Shown: positions 11,505 to 22,859, numbered from the stretch's first letter. The stretch: 64,000 nucleotides of DNA from Triatoma infestans (GCA_011037195.1 JAAEAF010006760.1:1-64000); one strand, 5' to 3'. Translations and numbers: made by a program. The notes: a model not told the origin generated them from the sequence alone.

Positions 11505-11600
11505 TGTAATGGGATCCGAAAAACGAAGAATCAACCTAGTTACTTGCTGTGAACGGGTCGTAAACTGTTGTAAAAACTGTCCTCATGTAGGGCTTTTTTT
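11505..11600 (+). repeat. Solo LTR fragment, family L1, plus strand
   Basis: Begins TGTAATGGGATCCGAA and continues AACGAAGAATCAACCTAGTTAC. The same LTR head is seen at 63108, at 43470-43590 and inverted at 12508-12115. Only the head is present. Confidence 0.55.
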
Positions 11601-11639
11601 TTCTTTTTCTTTTTTTTTTGTCAAAGACAGTTAGTTCCT

Positions 11640-12085
11640 AAGGAATCATATCCCCAATGTCCTAAGTCCAAGATTCCCTGTCCTCCCATTCCCCTTCCCG
11701 AAGGCCTTAGAGGGACATTCCTTTGGTGATACCCTCCATCCAAGTTTTCCTAGGCCTGCCTTTCTTTCTCCCCTCACTAGGAATAAAATCAATGATTTTC
11801 CTAGGCCATCTCTCATCGCTCATTTTCATTATGTGGCTGTACCATTTTAACTTACGTGTTTCAACGGAATACAAAATGTTTTTTTGTATTCCAACACGTC
11901 ATCGGATTTCCGAATTTGGCACGTGCCATATCTTGGACACTCTACAGCTTCTTCTCCAGAAATCCTACAGCTTATGCTCCAAGTTTCTGCCGCGTAGAGG
12001 GTTATACTCGCTAAGAAAACGTGGAAGAGCTTTTTTTTAATTTCCATGCGGATAGATTTACTCCAAAGGATTGAGTTTAATAATT
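11640..12085 (-). pseudogene. RTE-like LINE C-terminal fragment
   Basis: Minus-strand translation across a frame change gives KLFHVFLASITLYAAETWSI, then LKWYSHIMKMSDERWPRKI, RKKGRPRKTWMEG and WEDRESW. This is the usual end of an RTE-like ORF2: a YG.E.W segment, WFGH..RM, GRPR.TW, then DR..W. The intact equivalents at 48810-49289 and 55844-55440 show the same order. Frameshifts make this copy dead. The ORF at 11723-12040 on the other strand is a shadow. Confidence 0.65.
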
Positions 12086-12114
12086 GGATAGCTTGTCTTC
12101 TCTTTACAATTTAA

Positions 12115-12508
12115 AATGTAGGGCTTCCTCGGCTATATATATACATAGAATCTCCCACCTAGTCTGGCCTAGGTAGCGATTAACTGGGTTGACGGGAAAG
12201 GATTAGCTCAGTGGTAGCGCGCTGGACTAGCAACACGGAGGTCCCGGTCCGGGTCCGAGTCCACTGTTGCCCTTAGATTTTTTTTTCTTCCTAGGAACCT
12301 CTTACAGCTCACTGTCCGGTAATGGGCAGTGTTGTTTGTAACGAGAAACATTGCTTGGAGACCGGGTGCACTGAGAAGGCCTCGATGTTTGGGATAGCTA
12401 TATGGGCCCAGAGGTGCTTTGGATAGCATAGGGCTTGCTTCCTCCCCACAGACAAAAAAAAAACAAACAAAAAACTAGGTTGATTCTTCGTTTTTCGGAT
12501 CCCGTTAC
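12115..12508 (-). repeat. Solo LTR fragment, family L1, split by a SINE
   Basis: The minus strand from 12508 reads TGTAACGGGATCCGAA..CGAAGAATCAACCTAGTT. It is interrupted by the SINE at 12191-12472 and resumes at 12190-12115 with CGCTACCTAGGCCAGACTAG and TGGGAGATTC, followed by a TATATATA tract. The same order without interruption is at 43485-43570. Confidence 0.65.
12191..12472 (+). repeat. tRNA-derived SINE, family A, full-length copy
   Basis: The plus strand carries an A box in TAGCTCAGTGGTAGCGCGCT (12204-12223) and a B box GGTCCGAGTCC (12252-12262), followed by the family-A body and an A-rich tail (A9CAAACAAAAA) ending near 12472. Flanking duplications are AACTGGGTT (12182-12190) and AACTAGGTT (12473-12481), one base different. 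It sits inside an LTR fragment, so it is younger than that LTR. It would be transcribed by Pol III from its own boxes. Confidence 0.9.
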
Positions 12509-12509
12509 A

Positions 12510-13420
12510 CACATACATTTCACATACATACACTCGCAACTTCCTAAACAGGGCGTGAAAACTCGAAAGTTCTATAATCTGCCATCGTAATACATAAAGG
12601 GAAGGTAAAATGAATGTTTTACTGCTTTCAGAAGTTATAAAATTGCAATACAACTATTATTCTTGCGACATTTTTTAGAAAGGAAGGAAGGAAAGTAAAA
12701 CGCCATTGGTTTAATTCCTCAAAGTTTTGGTAATTTCGAGATGTCTTCTAGAAACAGCTAACACCTCACCTTAACTAATCTCTGCACAAATTTTTCCATG
12801 ATAGATTATTTTCATTTCTTTTGAACATCGACTTTGTTTTGTTAGGATACGTACTTGTTTGTATGCTTTGTCTGTATTGGGAGTGTTTGCTTCGATACAT
12901 TGAGAGCAAACATTTCCATTCTATATTTGTATTATCTCTAAAATATTAAAAGGAAAGAAGTAGAAACTAATTTTGCACAAGGACGACTACCAGGCTTGTT
13001 ACGGCCCTGGGTATATAGATCTCACAGGTGTTGTAGCTTAACTAACATCATACATCCATCATTGCCTCGTGTTGTAAAGGTAGTTTAACATGTTTAGCTT
13101 GTGTTTTTTTTGCATTATATTGTAGAATGACCTCATATTGATGAGCTAATGTTCAAGGAGACAGGAATGCAACTACAATGTTTAAAATTAAAAAGAAATA
13201 TTATTTATTCCTTAACTCCATAACTTTTGTTAAGATAACTTTGGTTTTCCCAACACTATATTTGTCTATGATATAATAACTATATAAAGCAATATATTTA
13301 AATAAAGTTGGTTTATAATAATAATTAGAAATGAATCTTTAACGATAAGATTATAAAAATAAAGTTAAGAATCCATTGTGAAGTCCGATTGAAGTGCTAT
13401 CTATTGGTCCACTACAAAAC
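12510..13420. other. AT-rich stretch, nothing assigned
   Basis: No coding or repeat family recognised. Confidence 0.4.
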
Positions 13421-13434
13421 TACGAATTGAACTG

Positions 13435-13558
13435 AACAGTCAGTGTCATTGTCACTGTGGAATTAGTCGAACGCGTTGAATCATCAACATTCTACTACGG
13501 TCAGTGTTAATTCAGATTAGGTTTTTGTTTTAATTAATTTGGTTTAATTTTATCAAAA
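13435..13558 (+). other. Candidate non-coding first exon
   Basis: This is a patch of more mixed composition in AT-rich DNA. It has two TCAGT initiator-like pentamers, one at the start near 13439 and one near 13499, and ends at a donor-like AAAA|GTAAGT (GT at 13559). It could be the 5'UTR exon of the gene whose first coding exon starts at 32131, since that exon opens with only 4 nt before its ATG. There is no TATA box and no direct evidence of transcription. Confidence 0.25.
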
Positions 13559-13754
13559 GTAAGTTTTTTTTTTAAATTATTACATTTTTTTTTTTAAAGT
13601 TTATTAAACCTATTTTTAGCATGCTTTTGCTTCGACAGTTATGCTTTGTTTAAATTTTAAGTAATTTTTTTTAAATAAGTTTTTTTCCTTCACTACAAAT
13701 AGATTGTAATTTAATTAAAAAATGTATGAAATATTGTAAAAATCCTTTTTACTT

Positions 13755-14685
13755 CCTGTTACTCCTAGTAAAGAGGAAGGATTATAATCTTGTCAAATTT
13801 TCGATATCGAGTTTTCACCGGAAATACATATTTTGAACTCTCCAGAGTCCGAAAAAGTGGTTTATAAAAATTGGTCTGTATGTATATTTTGTGTGGTCAG
13901 CATAACTCAAAAAGCAAAAAATCGCAGTAAGTTCAAACTTTAATTGTTAGTTTAAGTACTTAGCAGCATAGGACGACCTAAGAATAAGGTTTTGAATAAA
14001 AAAAAACGGTCAACCGGAAGTAACACTTTACCGAATGTATTTTTCAGTTTTGTTTTTTTTGTGATTTTTCTCAAAAATGGTTCCAATGATTTTGGTTCAA
14101 ACTTCGCACATTTACTACACATATAAAGGAGCTACAAGATTTATTTGTAATATTTCAATTTCATTTGTAAAATTCATTTAAGGGGATTTTTGGTGGCGGG
14201 GAGGGAGGGGTTATGTTTTCCTCTAAAGTGCTATTTTAGTTTATTATTCAATTCTTATCATCTAAATAATATTAATTACAATTAAATATGTTGTGAAAAT
14301 TCTGAATTTGAAGGAAATCGACTGAACGGATTTTTCAGTTTTTTTTAAGATTTTCTCAAAAACAGCTCCAACAATTTCTCATAAACTTGGAATGATAATT
14401 ACACATATAAAATGTTACTACATTAATTTGTAACATTTTTGTCGGAAAAATCCATTAAGAGGATTTTTTTAGGTGGTGGGGTGGTGCGTTATATTTTCAT
14501 GTGTTATTTTATTATATAATTATGTCATCTACTTAAGTTTAATAACAATGAAATGTGATGTCATAATTTCGAATTTAAAACTAATTTGTTCCCCCCTTCC
14601 CGAAGTGCGAAGTACTGAACAGGATTTTCAAGTTTTCTGAGATTTTCTCCATAAAAACACTGGCGGATTTAATTAAATTTGGTAA
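13755..14685 (+). repeat. Rep-H copy, hairpin end first
   Basis: Starts with the Rep-H hairpin end (ACTTCCTGTTACTCCTAGTA...GAGGAAG) and runs through the 'ttttcaccggaaatac', 'catttcgga'-like, 'aaaaagcaaaaaatcgcag' and 'ccggaagt' steps. Two further internal modules of about 320 bp follow, each with a G-rich 'gggga..gggaggggttatgttttc' and a 'cttatcatctaaataatattaatta' segment. The other terminus (CACTCACACAACTTTCTC) is absent, lost where the gypsy LTR begins at 14697. Confidence 0.75.
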
Positions 14686-14696
14686 CCATGTAACCA

Positions 14697-14988
14697 TGTA
14701 GGAAATATAAATCCTACCGCTACTCTTAGAAATGACCTTTGCTAAAAGGTCCAACCGCTTATCCTACCGCTACCTTTGCTAAAAACGAACCAACAGTAAA
14801 CCTATTTATTTGGCTAAAATATACTTCTAATCTTCACTATACCACTTTTACGTATATAATCTTAATAATTCTATAATATTAATGTTTTTGTCTTTTATAA
14901 TATATATCATATGGTTTTTTTTTTTTTTAATTTAATCAAGTCATCTATTACCTACCATGCTGGCTAAATTATATCTACAATTCCCACA
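14697..14988 (-). repeat. LTR of gypsy element (left copy)
   Basis: Shares with the right LTR the segments CCTACCGCTACTCTTAG, CTTAATAATTCTATAATA, TTTTTGTCTTTTATAATATA and GCTGG..A..ATATCTACA. It is longer than the right copy, partly from a local duplication of the CCTACCGCTAC segment. Confidence 0.75.
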
Positions 14989-15409
14989 TTCTCTGACATC
15001 CGACTGTGGTTTGACTCGAACCGCATTCCGACTTATTTCCTGGTCTTCTCCACCTTTTATGCTTTCAAATTCCGCAACTGCAAAATGGATTTCCTCCATT
15101 AATCTTCCTCTTTTCCTCTATATTTTGTTGAATGTACCAAGTGATCTTGCGTTTTATTAATATCTTTAATTATAAAATTATTTTGGCATCACTTTTCTTC
15201 AAATCTAACTTTTGTTTGTTCTCTTAAGTTGCAATTTGCATCCTTCATTAGCAAAATAAGCAAAGTCCGCTTCCAAATAAGTATTATCAATTCTACATTC
15301 TTCTTTAATCCCTAAATTGCCCTCAATCTGCTATTTAATGTCCATGTTTTTATCATCAATCTTGTGTATATCTACAACACTACCTTGATTTTCATTCCAA
15401 CTAATATCT

Positions 15410-15680
15410 TGTTTCAGAGACGTTTTCCATGATAGCCTGTTTCTTTTTGTGGTTATCGACCGGTTTTGGGCGTTCGCCCATCATCAGGATGCATTTGTCA
15501 AACAGAGTGATAACATATATTTGCACAGAGCAACTCTACGTTATCACACAGTTTGACAAATGCATCCTGATGATGGGAGAACGCCCGAAACCGGTTGATT
15601 ACTACAAAAAGAAGCAGCAGGCTATCACGGAAAATATCTCTGATGCTTTCCAGCTCAGAGGAACCACTTCTCTTTGACCT
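15410..15680. mobile_element. Foldback element with paired hammerhead-like cores (subfamily G)
   Basis: Arms 15413-15520 and 15537-15665 are imperfect inverted copies. Each carries the shared end GCTGGAAAGCATCAGAGA or part of it, the CGTGGTAGCCTG-like segment and a hammerhead-like core. The left core (15459-15488) reads on the minus strand and the right core (15567-15596) on the plus strand. In the right core CTGATGA is followed by T, a GGG..CCC-type stem, then GAAAC and CGGT. The closest relative is 63650-63996. It is inserted in the gypsy interior. Confidence 0.75.
15567..15596 (+). ncRNA. Hammerhead-ribozyme-like core (subfamily G)
   Basis: CTGATGA, T, GGG-AGAAC-GCCC (stem of three pairs), GAAA, CCGGTT. 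The triplet is GTT, still an NUH site. ATC before and GAT after form stem I. Its partner at 15459-15488 (minus) has AAAA in place of GAAA and is probably inactive. Confidence 0.5.
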
Positions 15681-16079
15681 CTTCTTAATTTTCATCAGTA
15701 GCCTTTACTGCGGCTTCTTCTATGAAATATATATATTTTTTTTCTCACCATCAACTTCTTTTCCAACCATTTCTTTGACGTCATGATTCCCCTCTTCAGC
15801 TGCTTCTTCTATCTTGTTCCTAACAACAGTTACTACTTCGAAATCATCCTTCTCCTCAGTTTCTCTTTTCTCATCTTATACCTCGAATTCACATTTCTCA
15901 AGTTTCCTCAACTGAAGTTTCTTCTACCACTAGCACTGGATCTTCAGCTACCACTAGTGATTCTTTAATTTCGACTATTTCTTCTTCTTATTGTTTCACC
16001 AGAACTTCTGACACCTCTTCCAACACTTCTTGCTCACCTTCTTCGTTGAAGCCATAATCTTCATCAACGTTACTTGGTT

Positions 16080-16400
16080 TCATCTATTTCCCTAGTTCTT
16101 CATGAAGTAACAATCCATTATTTATATCAATTGTGAATTCTTTTAATAGAGCTTTTTTAAAAGATTTCCATGATTTTAGTGTCTTATAATATTTTATGAA
16201 CTATTTTGCTGATCCTTCAAGTAATTTTCTGCCATAAATTACTTTGTGAGCATCTATCTATCCACAAATTTGATTTGTATGTTCAAACTTGTTCAGCCAA
16301 TTTGAAACTCTATGAAGAGACTGGTCATCCATCACCAGTGAACTTATTTAATTCATCTTCCACATCATTAAAATGAATAAAACCACTTACCGCAACCCAA
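16080..16400 (-). pseudogene. gypsy gag relic
   Basis: The minus strand from about 16370 encodes, with several frame breaks, FNDVEDELNKFTGDG, then SLHR, NWLNKFEHTNQICGW, a D.HKVIYGRKLLEGSAK stretch, KSWKSFKKALLKEF and NNGLLLHEELG. The order F.GD..SV..WL..FE..GW....Y...L.GSA..W..LK..L..EF is the capsid region of Ty3/gypsy gag. The more distal acidic, glutamate-rich translation at 15700-15960 may be a gag extension. It is broken in several places and not functional. Confidence 0.6.
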
Positions 16401-16696
16401 ATCAGATTCTTCAAGCTCTTTCTTTACTTTCGTCTATTTTATCTCCGCTTTCATGCTCATATTTATCGCCATCCTTAACTAGATCAGAAATGCCCATAAT
16501 CTTTCAATTAATTCTTTTTTGTTTCCACACCATTTTAGTTTATGCCTTTTTAAGTGTTATTTCAGTTCAGCAACTTTCAGTCCCAAGATATTATCAATAC
16601 ATATTTCCGACATCGTATTAATTAAGAACTGAAACAGATATGCAGCTTAGTTTTAATAGATTTCTTAATTCAATCCCGGACAGGGTCTCCAAAAAA

Positions 16697-16929
16697 TGTA
16701 GGAAAAAATATATAACCTACCGCTACTCTTAGGAACACCAGAACCAACAGAAAGCTATTTATTTAGCAAAAATACTCTTAATATTCACTACACCACTTTA
16801 ACATACATAATAATCTTAATAATTCTATAATATTAATGTTTTTGTCTTTTATAATATATCATATGGTTTTAATTTAATCAAATCATCTATTACAATGCTG
16901 GCTATATTATATCTACAATTCCCACCACA
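16697..16929 (-). repeat. LTR of gypsy element (right copy)
   Basis: See the element entry at 14697-16929. It is shorter than the left LTR and diverged from it by substitutions and small indels, so the insertion is old. Confidence 0.7.
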
Positions 16930-17057
16930 ACCATGAATAACGAGATCTATAGCATTTGTTTGTAACATATTTTAGAGAAAATGTTTTGACTTTTATTTAA
17001 CGATTCCACTCAGTTGCAAGTATTATGATAATTTTTCTTATTATTTATTAATTAAAT

Positions 17058-17291
17058 AATTTTTTTATTTTTTTATTTTAAGGCTCCTCTATGGTCATTT
17101 AGGCCCGGCCCCTTCTCAGTGCACTACCGGCCTGCGGACAGTGTTCTCTCGTTTCAGACAACACTGTTCATCACTGGACAGTGAGCTGTAGAGGCTTTTA
17201 GGAAGAGCAAATCTAAGGGTAGCAAGCTGGACTCGAACCTGGGCCCTCCGCGTTGGAGTCCAGTGTGCTAACCATTTAGCTATTCCCGTCT
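17058..17291 (-). repeat. tRNA-derived SINE, family A, copy 4, with 10-bp TSD
   Basis: Minus-strand family-A copy, with the B-box complement in ACTCGAACCTGGG near 17231. It is flanked by TTAATTAAAT at 17048-17057 and 17292-17301. Confidence 0.85.
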
Positions 17292-17519
17292 TTAATTAAA
17301 TTAATATTTAATATTTTATTTCATTTCAGTTTTATTTTTAAAAAGAATTGTTTTAATTTTTACATTTCTTTCTTCATTTTAAATATTTACCTGGGGACGT
17401 GTTACGTTGAATTTTGTAAATTTATTCATTTATATTTGTTATTTATTTTTAAGGGATTTTATACCCAGAATAAAATATTTTCTTTTTCTACTTCGTAATA
17501 TTTAAACTTGAAAAAATGT

Positions 17520-17870
17520 TAATTCATGTAACAGCAAGAGAGAGAACACAAGCCCGACCGAGAGAAAACAAACTCTCTCTGGTACTCTCTGACTTAAGCA
17601 GCTAGAGTGGGGGAAAACCTGTATATAAGCCAGTGAGAGATCTAGACTTCTATCTATCAGATTCAACCATACATCGCATCGTGTCGTATCATCGTTTCAG
17701 ATCTCTATTCCCAACTTTTATTCTATAAAATCATTACAAGTCCGGTGCAGTCAGTGTAAACTCATAGCTAAATTATAACAGTGTTTTCATATCTCGTCTA
17801 ATTAATCAATCCCAATTTCTCTCCTCATCAACTCCATTATAATTTATTTAATTTTCCTTTTTCTGTTCAT
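17520..17870 (+). promoter_or_regulatory. Solo LTR-like repeat with TATA promoter, family L2
   Basis: A GAGTGGGGGAAAACCTG segment leads into TATATAAG (about 17621-17628). Downstream are CATTACAAGTCCGGTGCAG (about 17730) and a CTCTCCTCATCAACTCCATT end (about 17820). The same order (GTGTGGGAGAAACTG, TATAAATA, TGTAAAGTCC..GCAG, CTCTCCTCC..CCATTATA) recurs at 26085-26420 and, in part, at 63108-63500. Three diverged copies of one promoter-bearing unit with no coding interior are best explained as solo LTRs. Exact ends were not resolved. Confidence 0.55.
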
Positions 17871-17874
17871 ACAG

Positions 17875-18620
17875 TTTGCGATTTATTTTACATTTTGTTA
17901 ATTTCTTTTTATTCTAAGATTTTTTTAGTGTATTTAGTGGTATAGTAATTATATATGTATTTAGGTCAAAATCCTTGTTACAAAATTTTATTTGTAAGCA
18001 AATAATAAAATAAATGAAATACAACTAAAATTCAGATACTTTTGAGATAAAAATTTCAAAACAACAGAGAGAAACTGAGATTTTTGAAAACAAACAAATA
18101 AAAAAAAAAAGAAAGCTTTTCTTCAAGTTAGTTGGAGAGTAAAATGGGGTTTATACACGAAACTGGAAGTAGGCGATGATTCATAGAGCGTTGTTTAGAA
18201 AGCTACGGATATTGGAAGTTTAAGATGGATTATAGGGAGTTAGTTGCATGAAATGTATACTGTGATAGGGAAGGTTCAAAAAAACCTTGCTTATTATACC
18301 TTGTTGCTTATAGTATTAATATCCCAGACTCCTTGTGATATATTTTTCTAAAATAATAATTTAGATTAAACAAAATGTTAATGAAATTTGTAATAATAAG
18401 ATATTGATTATAAAAATGGTGGGTTTATGGTGCTAGATAGTTTTTATGTAAGATAGTGGGAGATATTTATTATATTTGGTTTTGTAAGTATTTTTTTGTT
18501 GTTTAAATTGACCATTTTCTTGGAAATATATTGATATCATCTTTTAGAGTTGTTAAGAGTTGTTTACGTATATGGCTTTTTGAGCGTAAATTTAAGGACG
18601 GCTTCATAGGCGACATTATA
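17875..18620. other. AT-rich stretch, nothing assigned
   Basis: No gene or repeat family recognised. Confidence 0.4.
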
Positions 18621-18633
18621 TAATAGATGGAAC

Positions 18634-20817
18634 CAGAGTTAGGCGCAAAACGACTAATATCACTCACTAACTATAGATTAGTTGCATCATCAGTCGGAAA
18701 TATTAGTTATTAGTCACTTGTAAACTTGATTTATTAGTTACTTCATAAAAGTGATTGATTAGAGTCTCAGATTATTTTGTTAGTCATTGAATAGTTAATA
18801 GTTTGTTTGTACATCAATCTGTAGTTATTAATTTGTTTTTCAAAAAAGCGACTAATAAAAATAAACAATCTAGCATTGTTATTCTCTGACCTTTGTAATT
18901 TTACAATTAGAAAGATGGTTAATCTTTGTATTATTCTTTGTCTGCTTTTGTCTGAAACCTATGAAAAACTAAGACATAAAATGTCTGATCTTTAGTTTTT
19001 GTATATAAAATCTACCATTGAAACCAAAATGTATACTGTGGACAGCCATTTTTTGTTGTTGTAAAATTGTCCCAAGTAAGTGCGATTTGACAAAATTGTG
19101 TGATCACATCAGCGTGAAATGTGAGCCAGTGAGTGGGCAAATTTATAGGTCACTGGAAGGTCATTTTCCAATTATCGCATGTCATCTTAGAAGTGTGCAT
19201 GGAGAGAGAGAGGTGCCTGGAGAATGTCAAGTGCAGTGGAAGAAAGAAATGAAAGAAAATTATAGTTTTGAAAAATACGTAGTTTAGAATATTTTATTAA
19301 AGTTTGAAAAATAGAATTTTATTAATATTTTAAATGTATCTTAGTGCTGTGAAAAGAGCCAGGTACTATAATTTAAGGTCATTGCTATAAAGAAACAAAG
19401 GCACAAGAATCCGTTAAATTAATACAATGCCACTTGGCCAACTGTTTTGTAAGAGAAAGCATTCTTTCAGACAGTCTGCATTCTGCTTACAAAACCAGAA
19501 CATTTGCTTCAAGAATCGCTCTCTTAAACTCAGTGCCAGTGATAGAGATTTGCCTTTATTCTAGATAAACATCTGATTTATTAAGATATAGTTGTGAAAA
19601 TTGTAAACCATTTAAACTCACTTAGAGAATATATTTATTTCAAAAACAGTGGTGATCTTTAGCTTATTTTCTTATATTTCTCTCTCTTTAATCATATATA
19701 CTTAAAAGCCCTTTTACAAAATCGCTCAAGCTACACAAGGCTACCAGCACACAAACACACAACATCACTAATTACATTTCATAAGAAATTCTCATTACAT
19801 TCAAAATGAGAAGTCTCTGCAAATTTGAAGTTTGTTAAAAAAAACAAAGGACTCCTATTTTAAATAAGTTTTGAGAATTTATAATATTCCTAGTAGAGGA
19901 CTTAATATAATTTGACGATGTACACTAACCAGAAAAATTAATTTATTTTTGTTTGTTTTTTTTAAAGAAACTATAGTGTGATTATTAAAGGCAAAATTGG
20001 AAACGGTTAAAAGTGTGAACGTCGACCGTACCCAAGTATAATAAAAGTATAAATTCACCTTTACCTTCTATTGCTCCAAATTGAACAGCTATTTAATTAC
20101 GCAATAATTATTAATTTACTTAAATCTAGCAAATGAAGTGATAAAAATTTTGAAATTAAAGTGGTTATTGAAAGCTAAACTCTCATTGCGTAAAAATATT
20201 ATATGCAATCCAAATGAATAATATTTAAATCGTGAATATAATTAAAACAAAAATGAATAATGATATTCATTAAAAAAGATAGACAAAGTAATGAATTTAG
20301 GTAATAAAATATATAATTATGGTACAAATGTGCAGTACATATAATTACAGTACAAATGTGCAGTGTGTACTGCGTGTAGTACCTTATTTGTTTGTGTTGT
20401 TTTTTCTTGGTGTTTTTGCTGCTATACCTACTGATGATAGATCATATAAATTTATGAAATGTTATTACTAATTTCTTTATTTTTCTCTCATGCTTTAGAA
20501 GTTTTATATTTTTAACAGGGAGTGCCCACCAAAAGATGTACATTTAATTAATTCCATTTTTTACTTATTAATCACTTTTTACGTTAATCACTTAATTTAA
20601 AAAAAAAAATGACTAAGAATTAACATCAAATCTAAAAACTAATCAATCACTTTTCAATCAAGCGATTGAACAATCATTCTCGTTTAATCAAATTTTTGAA
20701 CTGATTTATAATCATTTTTTTTTTTTAACTTGTCAGTCTGTATTATTCGTTAGTCACTAGAAATATAGATTATTACTTATTAGTCATCAATCTAATTTCT
20801 GATTATTGTTTGCCCTG
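18634..20817 (+). mobile_element. hAT-superfamily DNA transposon, decayed
   Basis: Ends are CAGAGTTAGGCGCAAAA at 18634 and the inverse of CAGGGCAAACAATAATCAG finishing at 20817, which fits the CAGRG type of hAT terminus. The flanking 8-bp target duplication is GATGGAAC (18626-18633) and GGTGGAAC (20818-20825), 7 of 8 identical. Subterminal zones are rich in TTAGT/ACTAA, as expected for transposase-binding repeats. The ORF 19018-19287 has a C..C...H..H pattern (KLCDHIS... HLRSVHGE) that may be a worn BED finger. The rest of the 2.2 kb interior is full of stops, with no catalytic domain recognised. Confidence 0.75.
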
Positions 20818-20949
20818 GGTGGAACTGTATCTTATATTAAAGTGGTTTACACTCGCGAGAGGAAACCTTACGTCATATTTTCACCAGATAATCTACTAAA
20901 TCTGGTTTTGCGTGAAAAATGTTTAAATATAAGTGAGTGATTTCCATCT

Positions 20950-21245
20950 TTATAAATAAAATGTAATCAACCCAGAAAGCTCTTTTCTGAGCGATGTCAT
21001 TAAGTCCATCTGCATTCACCTCATTAAATTAGCGTTCCAGCACGCCTTACTCAAAGCCTTTAAGTGCAAATTGACTATCAGAGAATATTGTAACCTCTTT
21101 AATTTCTCCCAGCCAATCTTCCACCAAGCAACAGTATTCAATGATGACAGAGATCTCAGCCTGGAAAGTTAGTGGCCATACTTCCTAAAGCCAGAAATTT
21201 TATTTTATTCAACCCAATGAAGCCGGTGCTCCGGCTCCAGACAGA
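20950..21245 (-). pseudogene. Decayed LINE RNase H fragment
   Basis: The minus strand from about 21240 encodes GAGAPASLG, then FQAEISVIIEYCC and EVTIFSDSQFALK, the E and second D motifs of a LINE RNase H (compare FQAEVVALQLC and YSDSQAALKAL in the intact copy at 53218-54258). Frame changes and stops interrupt it. Confidence 0.6.
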
Positions 21246-21329
21246 AAAAAACGTCGACGACTGAAATTTGAAACTTCCAGTAAGATAAAGGTCATTGACT
21301 GTATGAGAGGTTTAATGCTTTACCCTAAA

Positions 21330-21645
21330 AAGATGTTAATATAATCATAGTTTTTTTTTTACTTATTTATTCAAAAACATGTAACCAAAAAAAGTTGAAA
21401 AATATCTGCGGTTGTTCTATTTATTGTCACAAATTTTGATTTTATTCCCCAAAAAAATTCGAACATAAATTTAAAATAAAGCAACTGAGTACCTTTGAAG
21501 TAGTCCCTGGATTTGATTCGATGGCTAGCAATACAAAGCTGTTGATTGATGGTGGATAACCCATAAATCTACCCCATAAAAATTGCCGCCTCATTGGCTT
21601 CTATAACTTGTTTTTTTTTTATTAGATGAAACAAAGGTTTAATTA
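21330..21645. other. Unassigned AT-rich stretch
   Basis: Nothing recognised. Confidence 0.4.
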
Positions 21646-21649
21646 ATAA

Positions 21650-21860
21650 TCTTTAAACGCAACAGCCGTTGAAGGCTGCTACATTATGGGGGCAATTTTG
21701 GTAAAGCAATGCGTCTTGCCTTCGTTAGCAGGTCTGCTAATAATTGTAGCTCATCATTTTTTTTTTTTTCATCAACATCGTTACAGCGTGACGGAAATCA
21801 AACGAATCCTGATTTCACTGACCAAAGCCGACGAGTGTTGGCTGGCTACTAACTAACTGG
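21650..21860 (-). repeat. tRNA-derived SINE, family B, diverged copy
   Basis: Aligns loosely with 6885-7150: AACGCAACAGCCGTTGAAG, a TTCGTTAGCAGGTCTGCTAAT segment, CATCAACATCG and GACGGAAATCAAACGAATCC in the B-box position. More decayed than the other copies. Confidence 0.55.
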
Positions 21861-21869
21861 TGCATGGAG

Positions 21870-22850
21870 TGTTACCTATTTTTGAAAATATATTAATTAC
21901 CAATGGATTCCTGCCATGCCGCGTGGGTTAAGAAAATTTAAAAAATAATTTTGTTTAGTACAGTTTTTTTTTAAGCAAATGTAAAAGTGGAGCTACTTAA
22001 GAAATTTGCTCCCTTTTAAATTAAATTTCACGATGAAATGTTCACTTATTTAGCTAGCTAACCTGTACTAGTAATTTAGTTAGTTACTCATAAAACATAT
22101 TATCGTGAGTATAAATTAGTCCAAAATGACGCCCTCTTCATGACGTGCTTTGTCTTTCATTACTTTTAAATTAGTTATTTCAAGAAATTAAAAAAGGTAA
22201 CTAGAACACTGTGCAATAACTAATTTAGTGTACAATTTTTGAATTTCCTAACAAATAATTTATATAGTTAAAATTAATATACATAGAAAATGTATTTATT
22301 TATTATTAAGTATAATTAAGTTTAATTACCTCCATTATGGGCTATTGATAATAGTATATTTTTACTTAATTAGTTATATCGATAGTTTTGTCATTTTTAC
22401 TTTCTCTTATTTTCTAATGTTTGTATGGAAATTATTAAATTGAAATTTTATTTACTTATTATTATTAAAGAAGGAACTTTGATTTAGAGGTTTTTACGAA
22501 TACTAAACTATTCTCTTGGTAATAAATTATTCGCCCAAGTTTTAGCATTATTTTCACAACAATGGATTTCTGTTGTCCTCTGATAGTTCTCATTCCCCAT
22601 CAAAATATAATGGAACTCGGATGATATCCTTTTTCAGCTCTAACGATCACGTCGTAAGCTTCTCTTAAGCTTTGGGATTTTTCATTTTCAATTTACTAAT
22701 CATTTATTCCTGTTTGTTAGCTCAGTTGAATTTTGATGTCGACTGCATGTATGGAATTGTATTATGAGAGAAAATATGGCTATTGAAGTAAAAAAGAATT
22801 GAAGTAAAACAAAACTGAATATATTATGGTAAATGGTTAGTGGGTAGTGG
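21870..22850. other. AT-rich stretch, nothing assigned
   Basis: No coding or repeat signal recognised. Confidence 0.4.
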
Positions 22851-22859
22851 TTTACAAAA

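Larger units (their letters stand above)
14697..16929 (-). mobile_element. Degenerate Ty3/gypsy element with two LTRs
   Basis: Two related direct repeats, 14697-14988 and 16697 to about 16929, begin TGTAGGAAA and end in CTACAATTCCCAC(A) on the plus strand. Read on the minus strand the LTR is TGTGG..AATTGTAG to CCTACA. Just inside the minus-strand 5' LTR, near 16689-16672, is a TGGAGACCCTGTCCGGGA stretch that could be a primer-binding site. The interior encodes a gag relic (see 16080-16400). The interior is only 1.7 kb and lacks recognisable pol, so it is a deleted copy. A hammerhead foldback (15410-15680) sits inside it. A 4-bp ACCA duplication at the ends is possible but uncertain. Confidence 0.7.

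Noticed and set aside
12191..12472. A functional tRNA gene (A and B boxes present)
   Set aside because: No convincing cloverleaf; the tRNA-like head continues into a shared body with an A tail and target duplications, so it is a SINE.
19018..19287. 89-codon ORF as a host gene
   Set aside because: It lies inside a hAT element with target duplications and has at most a worn zinc-finger pattern.
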